64,000 nt of DNA from Oceanobacillus alkalisoli (GTDB lineage: Bacteria; Bacillota; Bacilli; Bacillales; Amphibacillaceae): NCBI RefSeq assembly GCF_021556485.1, contig NZ_JAKGBW010000006.1, positions 1 through 64,000 on the forward strand, given 5' to 3'. Both the position numbers and the translations under genes were made by a program. Below, one piece after another: positions 63,144 through 64,000 of the stretch. Position 1 is the stretch's first letter. Every line of letters begins with the position of its first letter. The notes beneath the pieces are model-generated. The model ran no database searches and was not told the origin of the DNA. It saw only the letters and a program-made list of their open reading frames with translations.

Positions 63144-64000
63144 AGGTCGATGCCGCCTCTCTTTTGAAAATAATTGTTATGAAAAGCAGTAAGACAGGGA
63201 TAATAACGGCGAAAATTAAACTTATATGCTTTAACCATTCTTCAATTAAGGTGATCTCCATATAATAAAATATGATTGAAACGATAAACACGAATGTTCC
63301 AGCTAGCATCACAGCAAACTTATGTTTAATACGGAATAAATTACTTATCCCCAAACTTGCTGAAAAGGAGTAGCTGATAATAGTAGTAAAAACTACCAGA
63401 CCCCAGAAAGAGAGAAATATTAAATCTAATCGGCTTAGCACTCTTATCTCCACTGCACTCAGTATGTATAGAACCGGTTCCTGTGTGATTTTCATTTCTT
63501 CTGGACTAAGCATCACCGTGCTTATCATTACGATATACATTAAAAAAGTTGTAATAAAAAATATTGCCGAAAATGCCCCTTTCAGTGCCGAAATACTTTT
63601 AGACTGCTTCATAAAAGCGAAATAAATGAGTAACGTTTCAAACCCTATGAAAGATACAAAGGTATCCTCTGTACTTCTAAGAATATTCCAGCCACCATTA
63701 GAACCAATAGGGAAGAGATAGCGGACATCCAAAGATGGATCCTTATAAACAAAAAATGTAATGCAGAATAAAAGCAGGTTGAACAAGAATAGGAAAGAAA
63801 ACAAAGATAACATATTTCTTATTGAACAAATACTCCCGTATATAAGCAGAACGAATAATATCAAAAGTAAAATCCATCCAGGAGTTTCAGGGAGTATCCA
63901 TCGTTTTAAAGTATCTGTGTATATAATGAAGATATAACAAATGATGGTCAGCAGATACATAATAAACAAAAAATTTAATACCGTTCCAACCGTTTTCCCC
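63124..64000 (-). CDS. GerAB-type spore germination permease, partial
   Basis: The C-terminal 290 or so residues of an APC-superfamily germinant receptor B subunit. About eight hydrophobic segments are visible, with IVYFAFMKQSK-like and SFIGFETLLIYFAF motifs. The frame stays open to the window edge (ends KTVGTVLNFLFIMYLL reading leftward), so the N-terminus lies outside. It forms an operon with gerC. The A subunit is expected further upstream. Confidence 0.88.
   Translation of the reverse strand, partial: GKTVGTVLNFLFIMYLLTIICYIFIIYTDTLKRWILPETPGWILLLILFVLLIYGSICSIRNMLSLFSFLFLFNLLLFCITFFVYKDPSLDVRYLFPIGSNGGWNILRSTEDTFVSFIGFETLLIYFAFMKQSKSISALKGAFSAIFFITTFLMYIVMISTVMLSPEEMKITQEPVLYILSAVEIRVLSRLDLIFLSFWGLVVFTTIISYSFSASLGISNLFRIKHKFAVMLAGTFVFIVSIIFYYMEITLIEEWLKHISLIFAVIIPVLLLFITIIFKREAASTYEEKEN

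Overview
The window reads as low-GC chromosome from an aerobic, endospore-forming Bacillaceae species, most like the Oceanobacillus/Virgibacillus branch (genus is inference). Support: a Bacillus-order purine operon with guanine riboswitch and PurR boxes, yebE beside purE, CwlJ and GerB/GerC germination proteins, CcdA/ResA-type thiol proteins, Sco proteins, and SD-led genes with many GTG/TTG starts.

Layout. 0-0.3 kb: left end of an IS3-type element. 0.3-10.6 kb: minus-strand pur operon purE-K-L-F-M-N-H-D with PurR operator, promoter, guanine riboswitch and terminator. purB, purC, purS and purQ are absent between purK and purL, and PurF has lost its N-terminus including the catalytic Cys. 11-16 kb: yebE, ykvR-like, MOSC, msrA, a class-I amidotransferase-like gene, and pbuG under its own PurR operator and guanine riboswitch. 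16-22 kb: orphan betaine-type binding protein, ABC ATPase, decayed genes, a RelE/Phd toxin-antitoxin pair, FAH-family and HAD enzymes. 21.8-30 kb: nucleoside salvage regulon (nupC, gntR, NCS2 permease, deoC, punA, deoB, pdp) in which a GntR-type operator is shared by two promoters. 30-38 kb: PLP enzyme and MFS exporter, queT with preQ1 riboswitch, a broken trxB, and a thiol-redox/two-component operon. 38-46 kb: accessory zone with tandem repeats, acetyltransferases, several pseudogenes, speG and a hydroxyacid dehydrogenase. 46-54 kb: two Sco proteins, a CoA-disulfide-reductase-like enzyme, a Tat-exported GMC dehydrogenase with its own TatA, and a two-gene chromate transporter. 54-60 kb: cwlJ, membrane and lipoprotein genes, then a graveyard of fused gene remnants including a decayed group IIC intron. 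59-64 kb: aldehyde dehydrogenase, a YetF-like protein, and the gerC/gerB germinant receptor genes.

The strongest unusual signal is non-coding. (1) PAL, a roughly 107-119 bp near-palindromic element, occurs ten times (one copy an internally deleted 52 bp form). It has 15-bp terminal inverted repeats and, in eight of ten copies, perfect flanking direct repeats of 4-6 bp, so it is a transposed MITE-like unit. It interrupts one gene and rewrites the stop codon of punA. (2) R430, a roughly 400-430 bp structured repeat, sits directly behind stop codons in the same orientation in three full copies. (3) A related 276-bp element with 8-bp target duplication lies inside the pur operon between purF and purM.

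Functionally the window is purine-centred. De novo synthesis genes look partly eroded, while uptake and salvage (PbuG, a second NCS2 permease, NupC, PNP, DeoB, Pdp, DeoC) are intact and tightly regulated. Whether the cell is a purine auxotroph, or has a second complete pur operon elsewhere, cannot be decided from this window.
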